From positions 3,453,570-3,517,569 of the forward strand of contig NC_023035.1 in NCBI RefSeq assembly GCF_000507245.1: a stretch of DNA of 64,000 nucleotides, read 5' to 3'. A model generated the notes under the pieces. It saw only the letters and a program-made list of their open reading frames with translations, was not told the DNA's origin and made no database searches. Each line of letters starts with the position of its first letter. Positions within the stretch are counted from its first letter, which is position 1. Positions 50,331-60,000 of the stretch are shown here, in pieces. The position numbers and the translations under genes were made by a program. The DNA is from Salinispira pacifica. GTDB taxonomy: Bacteria > Spirochaetota > Spirochaetia > DSM-27196 > Salinispiraceae.

Positions 50331-51332
50331 ATGAATGCAAAGAACGGCAATTTCCGGATGATGGTGAACTCCTACGGAGGACCGGAAGTTCTCACCCTTC
50401 AGGAGCAGGAACCGCCGGCACCCGGGCCCGGTGAGGTGCTGGTCAGACTTTCGTTCGCCGGAGTGAATCCCGTGGACGGATACCGCAGGTCAGGAAGCCA
50501 GGGCTACACCCCCGATCTGCCCTTTTGCCCGGGGTTTGAGGGGGCCGGACATATTGAGGCCGTCGGCCCCCGGTGCAGTGATCAGCTGGAAGCGGGCCTG
50601 AACATCGGTGATCCGGTTTATGTTGCATGGTCCGGAACCGGAACATATGCGGGCTGGTGCATTGCGGACTGCAGTCAGGTGTTTCCCGTACCCCGGGGAA
50701 TGGAGCTCAGCCGGGCTGCGGGGCTGTTTGTGAATTATTTCACCGCCTACCGTGCCCTGGTGTTCAGGGGATCGGTTCTGCCCACCGACCGTGTGTTCAT
50801 CCACGGCGGGAGCGGCGGCGTGGGAATGGCCGCCATTCAGTGGTGCGGTTTTCTGGGAAATGAAGTATGGGCCACCGCCGGAAGCAGCGAAGGTCTTGAG
50901 CTTCTGCGCCAGCAGGGAGTTGAACACAGATTTAATCATGGCAGGGAAGGCTATGGTGAAGAAATCCGTTCACAGCGTCCGGAAGGATTCGACCTGATCC
51001 TGGAGATGCGGGCCGATATCAATCTGGACAGGGATCTGGATCTGCTGGCCCCCGGGGGACGGGTGATGATTATCGGGAGCAGGGGAGAAACATCGCTGGT
51101 TCCCCGTAAAACCATGGGCAAAGAACTGGACATTCGGGGAGTGGTGCTCATGGGCAACAGCCCCGACGCCAACCGGAGCATCCACCGGTCCATAGAAAAG
51201 GGCTGCGCCTCGGAGGATATTCTCCCGGTCATTCAGCAAATTTACCCCCTGTCCGAAGCAGCACAGGCTCACCGGGAGATGGAGGAGCACAAAGCTCTGG
51301 GCAAGAGAATTCTGGACTGCCGCCCGGTCTGA
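50331..51332 (+). CDS. Quinone-oxidoreductase-like medium-chain dehydrogenase
   Basis: 333 residues, MDR superfamily without the catalytic or structural zinc ligands. N-terminal GroES-like domain (VLVRLSFAGVNPVDGYRRSG ... CPGFEGAGHIEAVG), nucleotide-binding domain with HGGSGGVGMAAIQWC, and the closing VIQQIYPLSEAAQAHREMEEHKALGKRIL. Expected to reduce quinones or enones with NADPH. GGAGGACGGC precedes the ATG. It stands alone. Confidence 0.92.
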   Translation: MNAKNGNFRMMVNSYGGPEVLTLQEQEPPAPGPGEVLVRLSFAGVNPVDGYRRSGSQGYTPDLPFCPGFEGAGHIEAVGPRCSDQLEAGLNIGDPVYVAWSGTGTYAGWCIADCSQVFPVPRGMELSRAAGLFVNYFTAYRALVFRGSVLPTDRVFIHGGSGGVGMAAIQWCGFLGNEVWATAGSSEGLELLRQQGVEHRFNHGREGYGEEIRSQRPEGFDLILEMRADINLDRDLDLLAPGGRVMIIGSRGETSLVPRKTMGKELDIRGVVLMGNSPDANRSIHRSIEKGCASEDILPVIQQIYPLSEAAQAHREMEEHKALGKRILDCRPV

Positions 51333-51345
51333 TACCCCCGGCGGA

Positions 51346-52740
51346 TCATTCCACCGGCAGGTAGAAAATCCTGCTGTTTCTTCCCTTATTGTAGCTGAGC
51401 CGCTTTTCTTCCGGCAGATGACTCAAATCCCCTTTTCTGAATCCCAGGGACATGAACCAGTCGCTTGCACGGGTGGTGAGTGCGAAGATCTGCTTCAGAC
51501 TCTGCTCCCTTGAGCGCTGGATCAGATAGCGCAGAATTTTCTGGCCGATCCCCAGATGGTTATATCCGGGGTCAACGGCCATTGCGGCAATTTCTCCCAG
51601 CTTTCCGGGATATTCGTGCAGGGCACCGCAGCCCCTCACAGAGCCGTCGGTGACATAGACTACAAAATCCCCCCGCTGCTCCAGAAGCTGCTGCCGCCCC
51701 CGGGGAAGAAGCTGTCCCTCTTCAATTCCCGGCGTCATCAGGCGGAGCACCTGACTCACATCCGCCTCTTCCATGGGCCGGATGGCATCGAAGGGGTCGG
51801 CATGAATCATCACGCCGCTTCCCTTGGTGCTGAAGGTTTCCTTCAGCAGCACACCGTCGCTGCTCCCGTTGAGAATATGCACCCGTTCAACCCCGCTGCT
51901 CACCGCCTCCGTGGCATGAACGATAATTTCCCCCGCCACCGCATCCAGACGGCCGGTATTATCTTCCAGAAAATTCCTGGCCCCCGCCGCAGTCATCCTG
52001 GTGAGTGCCCCGTTGTTCACCACAACCCCCTCCTCCCGGAACCGGAAATCCCGTTCGCTGAGCCGGAAAGCGCTGGTAATATAAAAGAGTTTCTCCGCCC
52101 TCAGATTGGAGGCAAGATGCCGTGCCAGTTCCAGGCTGGAAATGTTGTAGGCCTGCCCCAGATTGTTCCAGCCGATACAGGGGAGAATCGGAATAATATC
52201 GTCGTTCAGCACCCGTTCGATCTGGGCTGCGCTGATCCGTTCAACCGTCCCAGTCATGTGGAAGTCCGTACCGTTCACCACCCCCAGGGCACGGGCCCGG
52301 ACCCAGTTGCCGATAACGCTGCTGACCTGGTGGCTTGAAAGTTCGCTCATCATCCGGTTGGCGGTATCGAAGGCTGCCATTTTAATGAGGGGAAGCATGG
52401 GTTCACGGCTGATTCTCAGACCTCCGGCAAATTCCGGTTCCATATTGAACTGGCGGAGCACCGCATCAATCCGTCTGCCTGCTCCGGCAACCAGAATGAT
52501 CCGGATTCCCCCCTGGTGAAGAGTGGCAATATCCTGAATCAGGGAAGGAAAGAGCGGATGTTCAATGAGGGCGGATGTAATCTGAATGACAAAGCGTTTT
52601 GAGGAAAAGCGTTTGGCGTACTTGAAAACCTCCCTGATCAGTTCCACCTGTCCGGAAACCAGATCGGGGTTCTCCTCCCCCTCATCAATCACTCCATTCA
52701 TCACCCCATTCATAAAGCTGTCATGGGAATTCTGTTCCAT
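51346..52740 (-). CDS. argA: N-acetylglutamate synthase (amino-acid N-acetyltransferase)
   Basis: 464 residues. First step of arginine synthesis, acetylating glutamate with acetyl-CoA. N-terminal amino-acid-kinase-like domain (IRIILVAGAGRRIDAVLR, GWNNLGQAYNISSLELA, SSGVERVHILNGSSDGVLLKE) binds arginine for feedback. C-terminal GNAT domain (IRPMEEADVSQVLRL to EIAAMAVDPGYNHLGIGQKILRYL, ASDWFMSLGF). Both domains and their linker match the classical ArgA architecture. No other arg gene is adjacent. Confidence 0.94.
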   Translation of the reverse strand: MEQNSHDSFMNGVMNGVIDEGEENPDLVSGQVELIREVFKYAKRFSSKRFVIQITSALIEHPLFPSLIQDIATLHQGGIRIILVAGAGRRIDAVLRQFNMEPEFAGGLRISREPMLPLIKMAAFDTANRMMSELSSHQVSSVIGNWVRARALGVVNGTDFHMTGTVERISAAQIERVLNDDIIPILPCIGWNNLGQAYNISSLELARHLASNLRAEKLFYITSAFRLSERDFRFREEGVVVNNGALTRMTAAGARNFLEDNTGRLDAVAGEIIVHATEAVSSGVERVHILNGSSDGVLLKETFSTKGSGVMIHADPFDAIRPMEEADVSQVLRLMTPGIEEGQLLPRGRQQLLEQRGDFVVYVTDGSVRGCGALHEYPGKLGEIAAMAVDPGYNHLGIGQKILRYLIQRSREQSLKQIFALTTRASDWFMSLGFRKGDLSHLPEEKRLSYNKGRNSRIFYLPVE

Positions 52741-52809
52741 ATTATCCCCCCCGGATCATCCCCCGGACGTTTCCGGCCATGGTTCTTCCCCGGAGGAAGA
52801 GCCATCCCT

Positions 52810-52838
52810 TTGTATCACCGTCCATGCTATACTATACT
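52810..52838 (+). promoter_or_regulatory. Promoter of the DUF4230 gene pair
   Basis: TTGTAT at 52810-52815, 17-base spacer, TATACT at 52833-52838. About 27 bases then lead to the ATG, with GGAAGGA between. Confidence 0.65.
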
Positions 52839-52871
52839 TATGCCTGATTTATAGACAGGGGAAGGATTCCA

Positions 52872-53531
52872 ATGCCGATTTTCACCCGGACAGGCCCCAT
52901 ACATCAAGCGGCAATCCGGTTTACACAGCTCAGAAGTGTACTCTTCTTTCTCATCCTTGTCATGGCTGTACCGATTTTCACATCATGCATCCCCGGCAGG
53001 GCTCAGCTGATTGAGTCCCGGGCGGAGGAGAGCATCACCTCGGTACTCACCCTTCATACCGCAGAATTTATCTATCGGGAGGTGGTGTATTTCGGGGAGC
53101 AGAACAGTATTTTCGGCATTATTCCCCTGAATGACCGCCGGATTCTTTTTTCTGTTGATATTTCCGTCAGGGCGGGAATGAATCTTCAGGACAGACTGGA
53201 GGTCTCCCTGGGACCGGGTCAGGTGCTGAACATCCATCTTCCCCCGGGAGAAATTCTGTACAGCGACGTGGATGAGACAACCATTCATCAGTACTTCATC
53301 AGGGAGCAGGGCCGTTCAATCAGCTGGCTGGAAGTGCAGGATGTCATGGGAGACGTGAAAAACGAGCTGGAAATGGACGCCGTGGAACGGGGAATTATCG
53401 CCCAGGCCGAGCGTAAGGCACGGGAGCTGATCAGACAGATGCTCACGCCGCTGAACCTGGAAATCCGCTTTCATACGCTTGAGCCTCAACAGACCCGGGG
53501 GCCGGAAGAAAATACGGAGGGCGGCGAATGA
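52872..53531 (+). CDS. DUF4230 protein, lipoprotein-type
   Basis: 219 residues. A hydrophobic segment (SVLFFLILVMAVPIFTSC) near residues 25-41 ends in a possible lipobox. The rest is the DUF4230 fold: ESITSVLTLHTAEFIYREVVYF, FSVDISVRAGMNLQD and VSLGPGQVLNIHLPPGEILYSDVD, then a C-terminal helix that ends in an acidic tail. Function unknown in the family. It overlaps the second DUF4230 gene by four bases (ATGA). Confidence 0.87.
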   Translation: MPIFTRTGPIHQAAIRFTQLRSVLFFLILVMAVPIFTSCIPGRAQLIESRAEESITSVLTLHTAEFIYREVVYFGEQNSIFGIIPLNDRRILFSVDISVRAGMNLQDRLEVSLGPGQVLNIHLPPGEILYSDVDETTIHQYFIREQGRSISWLEVQDVMGDVKNELEMDAVERGIIAQAERKARELIRQMLTPLNLEIRFHTLEPQQTRGPEENTEGGE

Positions 53532-54349
53532 AAAACGGCAAATCCGGGCCCGTGCGCCGCATCCTTGCCGGTCTGGCCGGAAAAATCATCTTCTGGCTGC
53601 TGCTCTTCGCCCTGGTGACCGGTGGAGCGGCCGCCCTGTTCACTCCCGTTTTCGTGGGACCCTATATCGATCTATCGGCCCTGTCTCCCCTGCAACGGAG
53701 GCGGACAACAGGCCACCAAGGGGTTCTTGAACAGATGCGGGAGTTGAGCAGGGTTCAAACCGTGGAATATATCTACAAGACGGTATTTCCCCAGGATTAC
53801 TTTTCCGAGGACATCTCCCTCAACGGCATATTTGACACATTGCGGGACAGCACCGTTCCCGGATCAGGGGAAACAGACTACCGCAGTGTTCTCAGCCCCC
53901 GGCAGCTGCTCTATTTTGATGCCTACACCATTGCCAGAGATGCCGGGCTTGATCCCCTGGGAGGCCGCCGGGACTTCCTGGTTATCACCGCCATTCTTGA
54001 GATCGGCATCGACTTCTCGGAACAGGAGCCCCAAATACGGCTCATCCCCGGAGATACAGAAGAAGAAGCGGACAGTTGGAGCATCACCCTTCCCGACCCC
54101 CGGATCCTGAATATCAGAATTGAGGACAGCACCAGCAGCAACTATCCTTATCCTGATATCAGCCTGGATCAGGAAAACTGGAAGGCAATCGCCGGCTTCG
54201 TTCAGGCAAATATTGCTGATATGCCCCGAATAGATGAGCTGCGCAGCCGTTCAAAAGAATCTCTTCAGGGGATTTTCGGGAATTTTCTTGCTGAGGGCGT
54301 GAATATTCAGATTAAATTCGATAGTATTGGTCCTGAAGGGCAAAACTAG
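53528..54349 (+). CDS. DUF4230 protein, membrane-anchored
   Basis: 273 residues. One N-terminal membrane helix (IIFWLLLFALVTGGAAALF, ~20-38) and a DUF4230 domain: LSRVQTVEYIYKTVFPQDYF, FLVITAILEIGIDFSEQEPQ and ITLPDPRILNIRIEDSTSSN, with a helical C-terminus. It is a diverged paralogue of the preceding gene and is co-translated with it. Function unknown; a paired envelope role is inferred. Confidence 0.87.
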   Translation: MKNGKSGPVRRILAGLAGKIIFWLLLFALVTGGAAALFTPVFVGPYIDLSALSPLQRRRTTGHQGVLEQMRELSRVQTVEYIYKTVFPQDYFSEDISLNGIFDTLRDSTVPGSGETDYRSVLSPRQLLYFDAYTIARDAGLDPLGGRRDFLVITAILEIGIDFSEQEPQIRLIPGDTEEEADSWSITLPDPRILNIRIEDSTSSNYPYPDISLDQENWKAIAGFVQANIADMPRIDELRSRSKESLQGIFGNFLAEGVNIQIKFDSIGPEGQN

Positions 54350-54350
54350 C

Positions 54351-54379
54351 TTTACTTTTCCGTATCGAATTGTTATATA
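54351..54379 (+). promoter_or_regulatory. Likely promoter of trxA
   Basis: TTTACT at 54351-54356, 17-base spacer, TATATA at 54374-54379. The -10 lies inside the palindrome described next. Confidence 0.5.
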
Positions 54380-54394
54380 TTATATATATAACAA
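54370..54394. promoter_or_regulatory. 25-bp AT palindrome at the trxA promoter
   Basis: TTGTTATATA, TTATA spacer, TATATAACAA: a perfect 10-bp inverted repeat ending 21 bases before the trxA ATG. It overlaps the -10 region, a typical repressor position. Weak pairing makes it a poor terminator. Confidence 0.6.
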
Positions 54395-54415
54395 TCTCTA
54401 TATAAGGATGTAATC

Positions 54416-54772
54416 ATGACTGAGAATTTGACCAAGGAAACATTTCTTCAGAAGGTCTTTAACTACGAAGAGAATAAAGAGTGGAAATATGAAGGGGAAA
54501 TTCCCGCTATCATAGACTTCTGGGCAGACTGGTGCGGTCCATGTAAAATGGTAGCCCCTGTGCTGGAAGAAATTTCCAATGAGTACGAGGGAAAGCTCCA
54601 CGTGTACAAGGTGAACACCGATGAAGAACAGGAACTCTCCGCTGCATTCGGGATTCAGAGTATTCCTTCTCTCCTGTTCATCCCCGTGGACGATAAACCC
54701 CAGATGGCTGCAGGTGCTCTGCCCAAGGACACTCTGCTGAAGGCAATGAAGGATGTCCTGGACGTTGAATAA
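54416..54772 (+). CDS. trxA: Thioredoxin
   Basis: 118-residue thioredoxin, a general disulfide reductase. The active site WADWCGPCKM holds C40 and C43, and the cis-Pro loop is SIPSLLFI. The N-terminus is ~8 residues longer than E. coli TrxA; no signal peptide, so cytosolic. AAGGATG precedes the ATG. Probable partners include Bcp (encoded at 22752). A promoter and a perfect palindrome just upstream suggest dedicated control. Confidence 0.95.
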   Translation: MTENLTKETFLQKVFNYEENKEWKYEGEIPAIIDFWADWCGPCKMVAPVLEEISNEYEGKLHVYKVNTDEEQELSAAFGIQSIPSLLFIPVDDKPQMAAGALPKDTLLKAMKDVLDVE

Positions 54773-54802
54773 CGAATCTGAATCGATTCCGGAGGCTGGC
54801 AG

Positions 54803-56071
54803 ATGATCGCCAGCCTCGCCGGATTATTAGTTCTGCTTTTCCTGTCGGGATTTTTCAGCTCAAGCGAAACGGCATTCACCAGTTTAACGGTTATGCAGAT
54901 ACAGGGGCTGAAGAAACGCTTCTCCCGGCGGGGAAAGACTGTTGAAAACCTCCACCTCCACCCCGACAAACTTTTGACAACCATTCTCATCGGAAACAAT
55001 CTGGTGAATATCGCCATCTCGGTAATATCCTCGGAGCTCACCATCCGTCTGTTCGGCAGCACGGCCCTGGGGGTAACCACCGGTGTCCTCACCATGCTCA
55101 TCCTGATATTCGGGGAAGTACTGCCCAAGCAGTTCGCCATCAGAAATAACGAGCTCATCTGCGTCTATACCGCCGATGTGATCAAACTGCTCTCGGTGAT
55201 GTTCATGCCGGTGATATGGTTTATCAACGGGTTTTCCCGTATTCTCAGCCGCTTCGGCAGCATGGAGAAGCGCAGCCACTTCACTCTGGACAACATTCTT
55301 CACATGGTGAAGCATGCGGAAACCATCGGCATTCTGGAGAATTACAAATCAAGAATGGTGAAGTCGGTCTTCCGGTTTTCCGATGTGACGGTTCACTCCA
55401 TCATGACCCACAGGAAAAATGTATTCAGCCTGGAACAGGGGCTGTCCATCAGGGAAGCTCTCCCCCGCATAGCCGAACGGGGCTTCAGCCGGGTCCCCGT
55501 CTATGAAGGCCATGAAGAAAATATTGTAGGCGTGGTGCTTGAAAAAGACCTGATCCGCCTCTCCGCCAAGGGAGAGATCGACGGAACCCTGGCAGATGTA
55601 CTCATCGAACCGGTGTTCATTCCCGAAACCTGGAGAATTCACCGGGTATTCCGCAGACTGAAGGAGGAGATCCTGAATCTTGCGGTGGTCCTGGACGAGT
55701 ACGGCGGTCTGGCAGGGATTGTCACCATGGAAGACCTTGTTGAAGAGATCATCGGCGAACTCTACGACGAGGATGAAGAACCCGACGGAGCAAAAATCCT
55801 GAAAAGCAGCAAGGAAGGCTGGTACCGCATCCAGGGAGACACTCCCATCCACGTCCTGGAGGACGTAATCGGCACAGAAATTCCCCACGACAGAAACTCG
55901 GAAACCGTCAGCGGGTACGTGCTGGAGCAGCTGGCAGGCCTGCCGGTAAACGGTCAGAAAATCGAGACCCGCATCGGAACATTTGTTATTCAATCAATGA
56001 GCAGCAAGCAGGTCCAGTATATGCGGTATTTACCGAGGATTCAGGAATCTGAGGAAGAAGAGCCGGTCTGA
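54803..56071 (+). CDS. CNNM/CorC-type membrane protein with CBS domains (hemolysin-C family)
   Basis: 422 residues. The N-terminal DUF21 membrane domain has four hydrophobic segments (LAGLLVLLFLSGFFSSSETAF; NNLVNIAISVISSEL; TGVLTMLILIFGEVLPKQFA; VMFMPVIWFINGF). A pair of CBS domains follows (~195-320; SIMTHRKNV, VVLDEYGGLAGIVTMEDLVEEIIGELYDE). The end is a CorC/HlyC domain (~340-420; YRIQGDTPIHVLEDVIG). Relatives export Mg or Co and bind adenine nucleotides by CBS. GGAGG precedes the ATG. Confidence 0.92.
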   Translation: MIASLAGLLVLLFLSGFFSSSETAFTSLTVMQIQGLKKRFSRRGKTVENLHLHPDKLLTTILIGNNLVNIAISVISSELTIRLFGSTALGVTTGVLTMLILIFGEVLPKQFAIRNNELICVYTADVIKLLSVMFMPVIWFINGFSRILSRFGSMEKRSHFTLDNILHMVKHAETIGILENYKSRMVKSVFRFSDVTVHSIMTHRKNVFSLEQGLSIREALPRIAERGFSRVPVYEGHEENIVGVVLEKDLIRLSAKGEIDGTLADVLIEPVFIPETWRIHRVFRRLKEEILNLAVVLDEYGGLAGIVTMEDLVEEIIGELYDEDEEPDGAKILKSSKEGWYRIQGDTPIHVLEDVIGTEIPHDRNSETVSGYVLEQLAGLPVNGQKIETRIGTFVIQSMSSKQVQYMRYLPRIQESEEEEPV

Positions 56072-56180
56072 TGCCCCGCTCCGGAGCTGCTTCCTCCACA
56101 GCAGCGGCTCCGCCCTGCTGATCAAACGCCCGGAAAAATGGGCTAAAGTCATAGAGAGTAAAAATTTAAACCCGTTTTAC

Positions 56181-56209
56181 TTGACACTTTTTTCACTTTC
56201 CTGTAAATT
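56181..56209 (+). promoter_or_regulatory. Strong promoter before the leuS-upstream RNA
   Basis: TTGACA at 56181-56186, 17-base spacer, TAAATT at 56204-56209. Transcription would begin near 56216. Confidence 0.72.
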
Positions 56210-56215
56210 GCGGAT

Positions 56216-56382
56216 TCCCTGGAAACAGGGACTTCTTCATGTAAAAATTGTGTTTATGTTCTCAGCAAGCTGTACACAATCTTTTGTATCTTTCATTTTT
56301 TTCGGAGTGATTCTTAGGCACTTCTGTCCATGATCGATACTCCAGCCCCCGGGTTTCACCTCCTTACCCGGGGGTTTTATTT
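56216..56382 (+). ncRNA. Candidate structured RNA (~165 nt) or leuS leader
   Basis: Promoter and terminator bracket a stretch with several helices: CCCTG-GAAA-CAGGG at the 5' end; ATTGTGT...ACACAAT enclosing CAGC-AA-GCTG; GGAGT...ACTCC; then the terminator. An ATG frame of 25 codons within has no ribosome binding site and only one Leu codon. No T-box motif (AGGGTGGNACC) is seen. It is either an independent small RNA or an attenuated leader of leuS, which starts 90 bases on. Confidence 0.55.
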
Positions 56383-56385
56383 TTT
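56346..56385 (+). terminator. Terminator of the leuS-upstream RNA
   Basis: Stem CCCCCGGG/CCCGGGGG with a 13-base loop, followed by TTTTATTTTTT. Confidence 0.88.
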
Positions 56386-56474
56386 AAATGCATACGCTAC
56401 TATTACCCTTCCGAATCTATCGAATTTCATACATTAAAGCATAGAAAATTACCGTATGTACGAAGGATCTCAGC

Positions 56475-59045
56475 GTGAAAAAGTATCCGTTCAGTGAAAT
56501 TGAAAAGAAGTGGCAGTCCTATTGGGAAGAGCATCAAACCTACCGTGTGAAGGAAGATCCCTCGTATCCTCCTGAGAAACGGAAATACGTGCTGGATATG
56601 TTTCCCTACCCCTCGGGTTCGGGGCTTCATGTGGGACATCCCGAAGGATACACCGCAACCGACATCTATTCCCGGTATCTCAGAATGACCGGACATAATG
56701 TGCTGCATCCCATGGGCTTCGACAGCTTCGGCCTGCCGGCGGAAACCTACGCCATGCAGACCGGAACTCACCCGCGGATTACCACAGAAGCAAATATCGA
56801 TACATTCCGCCGCCAGCTGAAACAGCTGGGATTCGGCTATGACTGGGACCGGGAAATATCCACCCACAGTCCCGAGTACTATAAATGGACCCAGTGGATT
56901 TTCCTCAAACTCTGGGAGAAGGACCTGGCCTATGTAGCCGAAATCCCCGTGTGGTACTGTGAAAAGCTGGGAACCGTCCTTGCCAACGAAGAGGTGATCA
57001 CCACCCCGGACGGCCCCCGCTCCGAACGGGGTATGCATCCGGTGGAGCGAAAACCCCTCCGCCAGTGGATGCTGAAGATCACCAAGTATGCAGACCGGCT
57101 CCTTGAAGACCTGGATGAGCTTGACTGGCCTGAATCCCTGAAGACCATGCAGCGCAACTGGATCGGAAAATCCGAAGGCGCCAACGTCCGCTTCGAAATC
57201 GACGGACATGACCGCCACCTTGAAGTATACACAACCCGGCCGGACACCCTCTTCGGAGCAACCTACATGGTTATGGCCCCGGAACATCAGCTGGTTCACG
57301 AAATCACCGGCGATGAACAGCGCCAGGCGGTGGAAGAGTACATCCGCACAGCCGCCCTGAAAAGCGATCTTGAGCGCACCGACCTGGCCAAAGACAAAAC
57401 CGGCGTCTTCACCGGCGCATACGCCGTCAATCCGGTGAACAATCAGCGCATCCCCATCTGGATATCAGACTACATCCTGATCAGCTACGGAACCGGTGCA
57501 ATCATGGCGGTTCCCGGCCATGATGAACGGGACTGGGAATTCGCCCGGAAATTCGAGCTTCCCGTCATACGTGTTGTGGCTCCGGAAGATGAGGTGAAGG
57601 ATCAAAGTACCGAAACACTGAAGGACTACCGCCGGGATATGGAGGAAGTTTTTCCGGAAAAAGGCGTCTCGGTGAACTCGGGCCTCATTACCGGCCTTCC
57701 CACCGACCAGGCGAAATCCAGAATCATCACCTGGCTGGAAGAACAGGGCACCGGTACACGGGCGGTGAATTACAAACTCAGGGACTGGATTTTCAGCCGC
57801 CAGCGCTACTGGGGCGAACCCATCCCCCTTGTTCAGGATCAGAAGGGAGAGTTCACCCCGGTTCCCGCCAGCGACCTCCCCCTCACCCTTCCTGAGGTGG
57901 AGAGCTACAAGCCCTCGGGTACCGGCGAAAGTCCCCTGGCAAACGTCCCGGAATGGGTGAACACCCCCGTTCCCGGCACATCAGGCGAACCCGGTCAGCG
58001 GGAAACCAACACCATGCCCCAGTGGGCGGGAAGCTGCTGGTATTACCTCCGCTACATCGATCCGCATAACGACGATGAACTGGCTGCAAAAGACAAAATC
58101 GAATACTGGATGCCCGTGGATCTCTACGTCGGCGGGACGGAACACGCAGTTCTGCATCTTCTCTATGCCCGATTCTGGCACAAGGTGCTCTACGATATCG
58201 GCGTGGTAAACACCAAAGAACCGTTTCAGCGCCTGGTGAATCAGGGGATGATCACCTCCTATGCATATCAGCGGGACGATTCCTCCCTGGTGCCCACAGA
58301 CGAAGTGGAGGAAGTGAAACAGGGTGAATTCATCGAGACCGCCACCGGAGCGAAGGTGACCCAGGTGGTGGCCAAGATGTCCAAGAGCCTGAAGAATGTG
58401 ATCAACCCTGATGACATTATCCGGGAATACGGTGCCGACTCCATGCGCCTTTACGAGATGTTCATGGGCCCCTTGGAGCAGTCCAAGCCGTGGTCCACCC
58501 AGGGGCTCATCGGGATTCACCGCTTCCTGGACAAAATCTGGCGCACCGCCCACAAGGAAATCAACGCCGGTTCATCAAACCCCGAGCTTGAGAAGGTGCT
58601 CCACAAGACCATCAAAAAGGTGGGGGAAGATACCTCAAGCCTGAGCTTCAATACCGCCATCAGCCAGATGATGATATTCATCAATGAAGCCTACAAGCAG
58701 GAAAGCATCAACCTGAACATCTGGAAAAATTTCGTCCTGCTCCTGGGACCCTACGCCCCCCATCTGGCGGAGGAGCTCTGGTCCATGACAGGTGAAACGG
58801 AAAGCATCGCCCTGCAGGACTGGCCGGTCTATGACGAAGCCCTCACCCGGGATGATGAAATCACCCTGGTGGTCCAGGTGAACGGAAAGGTACGGGCCAA
58901 ACTTGACGTATCCGCCGGCCTCCCCAAGGATGAACTGGAGAAACTGGCTGTGGATAACGACCGGATCCGGGAACTCACTCGGGACAAAACCATCCGGAAG
59001 GTGATCGTTGTTCCCGACAAGCTGGTGAACATCGTCGCCACTTGA
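56475..59045 (+). CDS. leuS: Leucyl-tRNA synthetase
   Basis: 856-residue class I synthetase charging tRNA-Leu. HIGH motif as HVGH (52-55) after [16 protein letters not shown] motif at 634-638 ([10 protein letters not shown]). The CP1 editing domain has the [18 protein letters not shown] and [15 protein letters not shown] signatures. The C-terminal end [11 protein letters not shown] is usual. It starts at GTG with AAGGAT upstream. A structured transcript with its own terminator lies just upstream and may control it. Confidence 0.97.
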   Translation: MKKYPFSEIEKKWQSYWEEHQTYRVKEDPSYPPEKRKYVLDMFPYPSGSGLHVGHPEGYTATDIYSRYLRMTGHNVLHPMGFDSFGLPAETYAMQTGTHPRITTEANIDTFRRQLKQLGFGYDWDREISTHSPEYYKWTQWIFLKLWEKDLAYVAEIPVWYCEKLGTVLANEEVITTPDGPRSERGMHPVERKPLRQWMLKITKYADRLLEDLDELDWPESLKTMQRNWIGKSEGANVRFEIDGHDRHLEVYTTRPDTLFGATYMVMAPEHQLVHEITGDEQRQAVEEYIRTAALKSDLERTDLAKDKTGVFTGAYAVNPVNNQRIPIWISDYILISYGTGAIMAVPGHDERDWEFARKFELPVIRVVAPEDEVKDQSTETLKDYRRDMEEVFPEKGVSVNSGLITGLPTDQAKSRIITWLEEQGTGTRAVNYKLRDWIFSRQRYWGEPIPLVQDQKGEFTPVPASDLPLTLPEVESYKPSGTGESPLANVPEWVNTPVPGTSGEPGQRETNTMPQWAGSCWYYLRYIDPHNDDELAAKDKIEYWMPVDLYVGGTEHAVLHLLYARFWHKVLYDIGVVNTKEPFQRLVNQGMITSYAYQRDDSSLVPTDEVEEVKQGEFIETATGAKVTQVVAKMSKSLKNVINPDDIIREYGADSMRLYEMFMGPLEQSKPWSTQGLIGIHRFLDKIWRTAHKEINAGSSNPELEKVLHKTIKKVGEDTSSLSFNTAISQMMIFINEAYKQESINLNIWKNFVLLLGPYAPHLAEELWSMTGETESIALQDWPVYDEALTRDDEITLVVQVNGKVRAKLDVSAGLPKDELEKLAVDNDRIRELTRDKTIRKVIVVPDKLVNIVAT

Positions 59046-59229
59046 ACGCAGCCCCGTAAAAGTCGCTGTAAGAGTCGCTACCTGACAGCAGCCGCAATAA
59101 ATCCGCCCCGGCCTAATGCTCCGGGGCAGATTTTCACCCCCCGGCATTCCAGTCTGCCCGCCCCCGCCGGCCAGTGGGACCGGGCTGGGCAGGACGGAAC
59201 CGGACTCTCCGTACAGCGACCTGTATTCT
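59046..59229. other. Non-coding gap with short repeats
   Basis: GTAAAAGTCGCTGTAAGAGTCGCTAC near 59060 is a doubled motif. A run of Gs and Cs follows. No terminator or gene is clear. Confidence 0.4.
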
Positions 59230-59931
59230 TCACTCCCGTCGGGGCAGGATAGTATCCAGCTCCACAAACCTGCCGTCTTCACATACCACCACGGTTTTCA
59301 TGAGGCGCCGGGAAGGGGCGATGAACCTCCTGGGATGTCCGGAAACCATCTCCAGGATCTCCGGCCCGCTGTAACAGCCCGTATCTGCGGTGTACCAGCT
59401 GTACCAGAGTGCATCTCCGAAATCGCAGTGCACCCTGCGCACCGGGCCCAGATACTCGTCAGGCTGCATCAGTTCGCCGGTGACAAGCCCGTCTTCAAGC
59501 CACCTGAGATCAAGGGCCCATGGGTGGGCGCAGGAGGCGGTGGTTTCGCAGATGAGACGGTAGTTCAGATCCGCCGGCAGCGGGTCGAAGCGGGAAAATA
59601 CCAGCTCCACACCCGGCGCCGACTCGCCGGAGGCGGAGAAGCCGCTCCAGGAGGTCCAGGCCGCCGGGCGCAGCGCTTCGCCCAGCCATTCCAGGGCATA
59701 GAGCCGCATGCCTCCCTCTGCCCTGAGCAGGCGAATCTCTACATTTTCAAGACCAGACAGATGTTCCGGAAGAATCTCTTCAGGAGAGGGAAATGCCGTG
59801 GGCCGGGAAAGACTGCAGGAATTCAAGACCCACACAGCCGTCAGAAGGAGGATTTGGAGACATTGAGTCCGGTCCCTGCTCCGGTTTTTCAGGCATATGG
59901 CGAAATTCCCCGCTTTTTCCTGGTTCTTCAC
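59230..59931 (-). CDS. Uncharacterised lipoprotein
   Basis: 233 residues from a GTG. The N-terminus has a basic stretch then ILLLTAVWVLNSC, ending in a lipobox Cys near residue 39. The mature part has two Cys (ICETTASCAHPW) and another two in CDFGDALWYSWYTADTGC, so periplasmic disulfides are likely. The closing segment (KTVVVCEDGRFVELDTILPRR) is beta-rich. No family recognised. It is divergent from the next gene, 69 bases away. Confidence 0.75.
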   Translation of the reverse strand: MKNQEKAGNFAICLKNRSRDRTQCLQILLLTAVWVLNSCSLSRPTAFPSPEEILPEHLSGLENVEIRLLRAEGGMRLYALEWLGEALRPAAWTSWSGFSASGESAPGVELVFSRFDPLPADLNYRLICETTASCAHPWALDLRWLEDGLVTGELMQPDEYLGPVRRVHCDFGDALWYSWYTADTGCYSGPEILEMVSGHPRRFIAPSRRLMKTVVVCEDGRFVELDTILPRRE

Positions 59932-60000
59932 ATCTCTCTTACCGGATAATTCAGCTTCGGGATTTCATTTTCTCCGAATTTCGGTATACTTGTAATTGAT

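Noticed and set aside
56249-56332. 25-codon leader peptide (MFSASCTQS...) upstream of leuS
   Set aside because: No ribosome binding site and only one Leu codon, so not a convincing leucine attenuator peptide.
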